NCBI GenBank assembly: GCA_947650365.1
Contig: CANTAL010000141.1
Span: 62,001 to 126,000 of the forward strand
From: Chamaelirium japonicum
Lineage: Eukaryota > Streptophyta > Magnoliopsida > Liliales > Melanthiaceae
Length of the DNA stretch: 64,000 bases
Direction: 5' to 3'
The notes beneath the pieces were generated by a model that worked only from the letters and a program-made list of their open reading frames with translations, was not told where the DNA came from and did no database searches. A program made the translations under genes and the position numbers. Numbering within the stretch: position 1 is the first letter of the stretch; the number at the start of each line of letters is the position of its first letter. Below, piece after piece: positions 63,959 through 64,000 of this stretch.

Positions 63959-64000
63959 TCCATTCGTATCCATTCTAATTCTTTCGTACGTTCCATTCGT
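63959..64000 (+). repeat. Satellite block 64, forward, truncated by window edge
   Basis: Matches 51,645-51,686 with one substitution (CTTTCG for CATTCG). The duplication continues past the window. Confidence 0.92.

Larger units (their letters stand above)
1..64000. repeat. 23-bp satellite array filling the whole window, both orientations
   Basis: Every part of the window is made of diverged copies of a 23-bp unit with core CCATTCTAATTCATTCG running into the palindrome TCGTACGA, or its reverse complement. The consensus has 8 G/C of 23 and is strand-asymmetric (15 pyrimidines of 23 on one strand), so base skew flips at each orientation switch. Recurrent length variants are 28, 29, 19 and 15 bp. 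Each unit carries two CpGs, far above chance for this composition, and the commonest differences between units are at those CpGs. No stretch above about 30 bp fails to resemble the unit, so there is no gap holding a gene. Family unrecognised; a eukaryotic satellite is the only sensible class. Confidence 0.97.
61965..64000. repeat. Large direct duplication, right copy, runs off the window
   Basis: Right partner of 49,651-51,686. The left breakpoint lies in the shared AATGAATTAGAATGG text, where the copies differ just upstream (ATATGCTAATG here, ATAGTACGAATG in the left copy). The right breakpoint is beyond the window. Confidence 0.95.

Noticed and set aside
1..64000. CRISPR array
   Set aside because: The repeats are short and regular, but there are no unique spacers: consecutive units abut, and the intervening bases are the unit itself.
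1..64000. Human satellite II/III-type (CATTC)n array
   Set aside because: CATTC occurs about twice per unit, but there are no runs of the pentamer, and the 23-bp period with CGTACG is different.
1..64000. Telomeric repeats or a subtelomere marker
   Set aside because: No TTAGGG-, TTTAGGG- or TTAGG-type tandem run was seen on either strand.
1..64000. tRNA, rRNA, promoter, terminator, replication origin or riboswitch
   Set aside because: Nothing other than the satellite unit is present. AT-rich strings such as TTAATTAA-like parts are pieces of the unit and recur everywhere.
1..64000. Fold-back sequencing chimeras as the explanation of all strand switches
   Set aside because: Such chimeras give long perfect mirror arms. 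Here the arms at most switches differ within a few units, and identical junctions recur with shared flanks. Individual single-copy junctions (for example 12,010, 18,095 and 26,435) could still be artefacts.

Overview
The whole 64-kb window is one satellite-DNA array. I see no protein-coding gene, RNA gene, transposon or single-copy stretch. The building block is a 23-bp AT-rich unit (8 of 23 bases G/C). One strand reads CCATTCTAATTCATTCG and runs into the 8-bp palindrome TCGTACGA, followed by TCC. Four length variants recur: 28 bp (GATCC replaced by GAATGTATCC), 29 bp (extra CACACTCATAC-type segment), 19 bp (ATTCATAC in place of ATTCATTCGTAC) and 15 bp (the CGTACG part missing). An array this long, with no genes, CpG-to-TpG/CpA variation and layered duplication, points to a eukaryotic centromeric, pericentromeric or subtelomeric satellite. 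I do not recognise the satellite and cannot name the species.

The organisation is unusual in orientation. The array does not run head-to-tail. It switches strand about 63 times, giving 64 blocks of roughly 40 bp to 3.9 kb. In '+' blocks the pyrimidine-rich unit (ATTCTAATTC) is on the given strand; in '-' blocks it is on the other strand. The long blocks are 14.2-18.1 kb (-), 18.1-21.1 kb (+), 32.4-35.0 kb (+), 37.6-40.2 kb (+), 40.8-43.7 kb (-), 43.7-47.3 kb (+) and 57.4-60.1 kb (-).

Many strand-switch junctions recur with the same base-level sequence at distant places. Inversions therefore happened a limited number of times and were then amplified together with their flanks. Above the 23-bp unit there is a layer of higher-order cassettes (named A, B, C/D, E-F and H here), about 0.2-2 kb long. 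B, D, E and F occur in both orientations. The top layer is recent large duplications: about 2 kb at 49.65-51.69 kb returns at 61.97-64.00 kb at a constant offset of 12,314 bp with only a few substitutions; 5.81-7.23 kb returns at 54.27-55.67 kb; two tandem copies of about 1.67 kb lie at 51.66-55.0 kb; two tandem copies of 1,221 bp lie at 44.75-47.2 kb.

Open reading frames up to 88 codons exist on both strands, but they are translations of the satellite itself (IHSNSFVRS-like repetition) and are not annotated as genes. Block edges were read by eye and are good to about 10 bp. Statements about centromere function, methylation or mechanism are inference.
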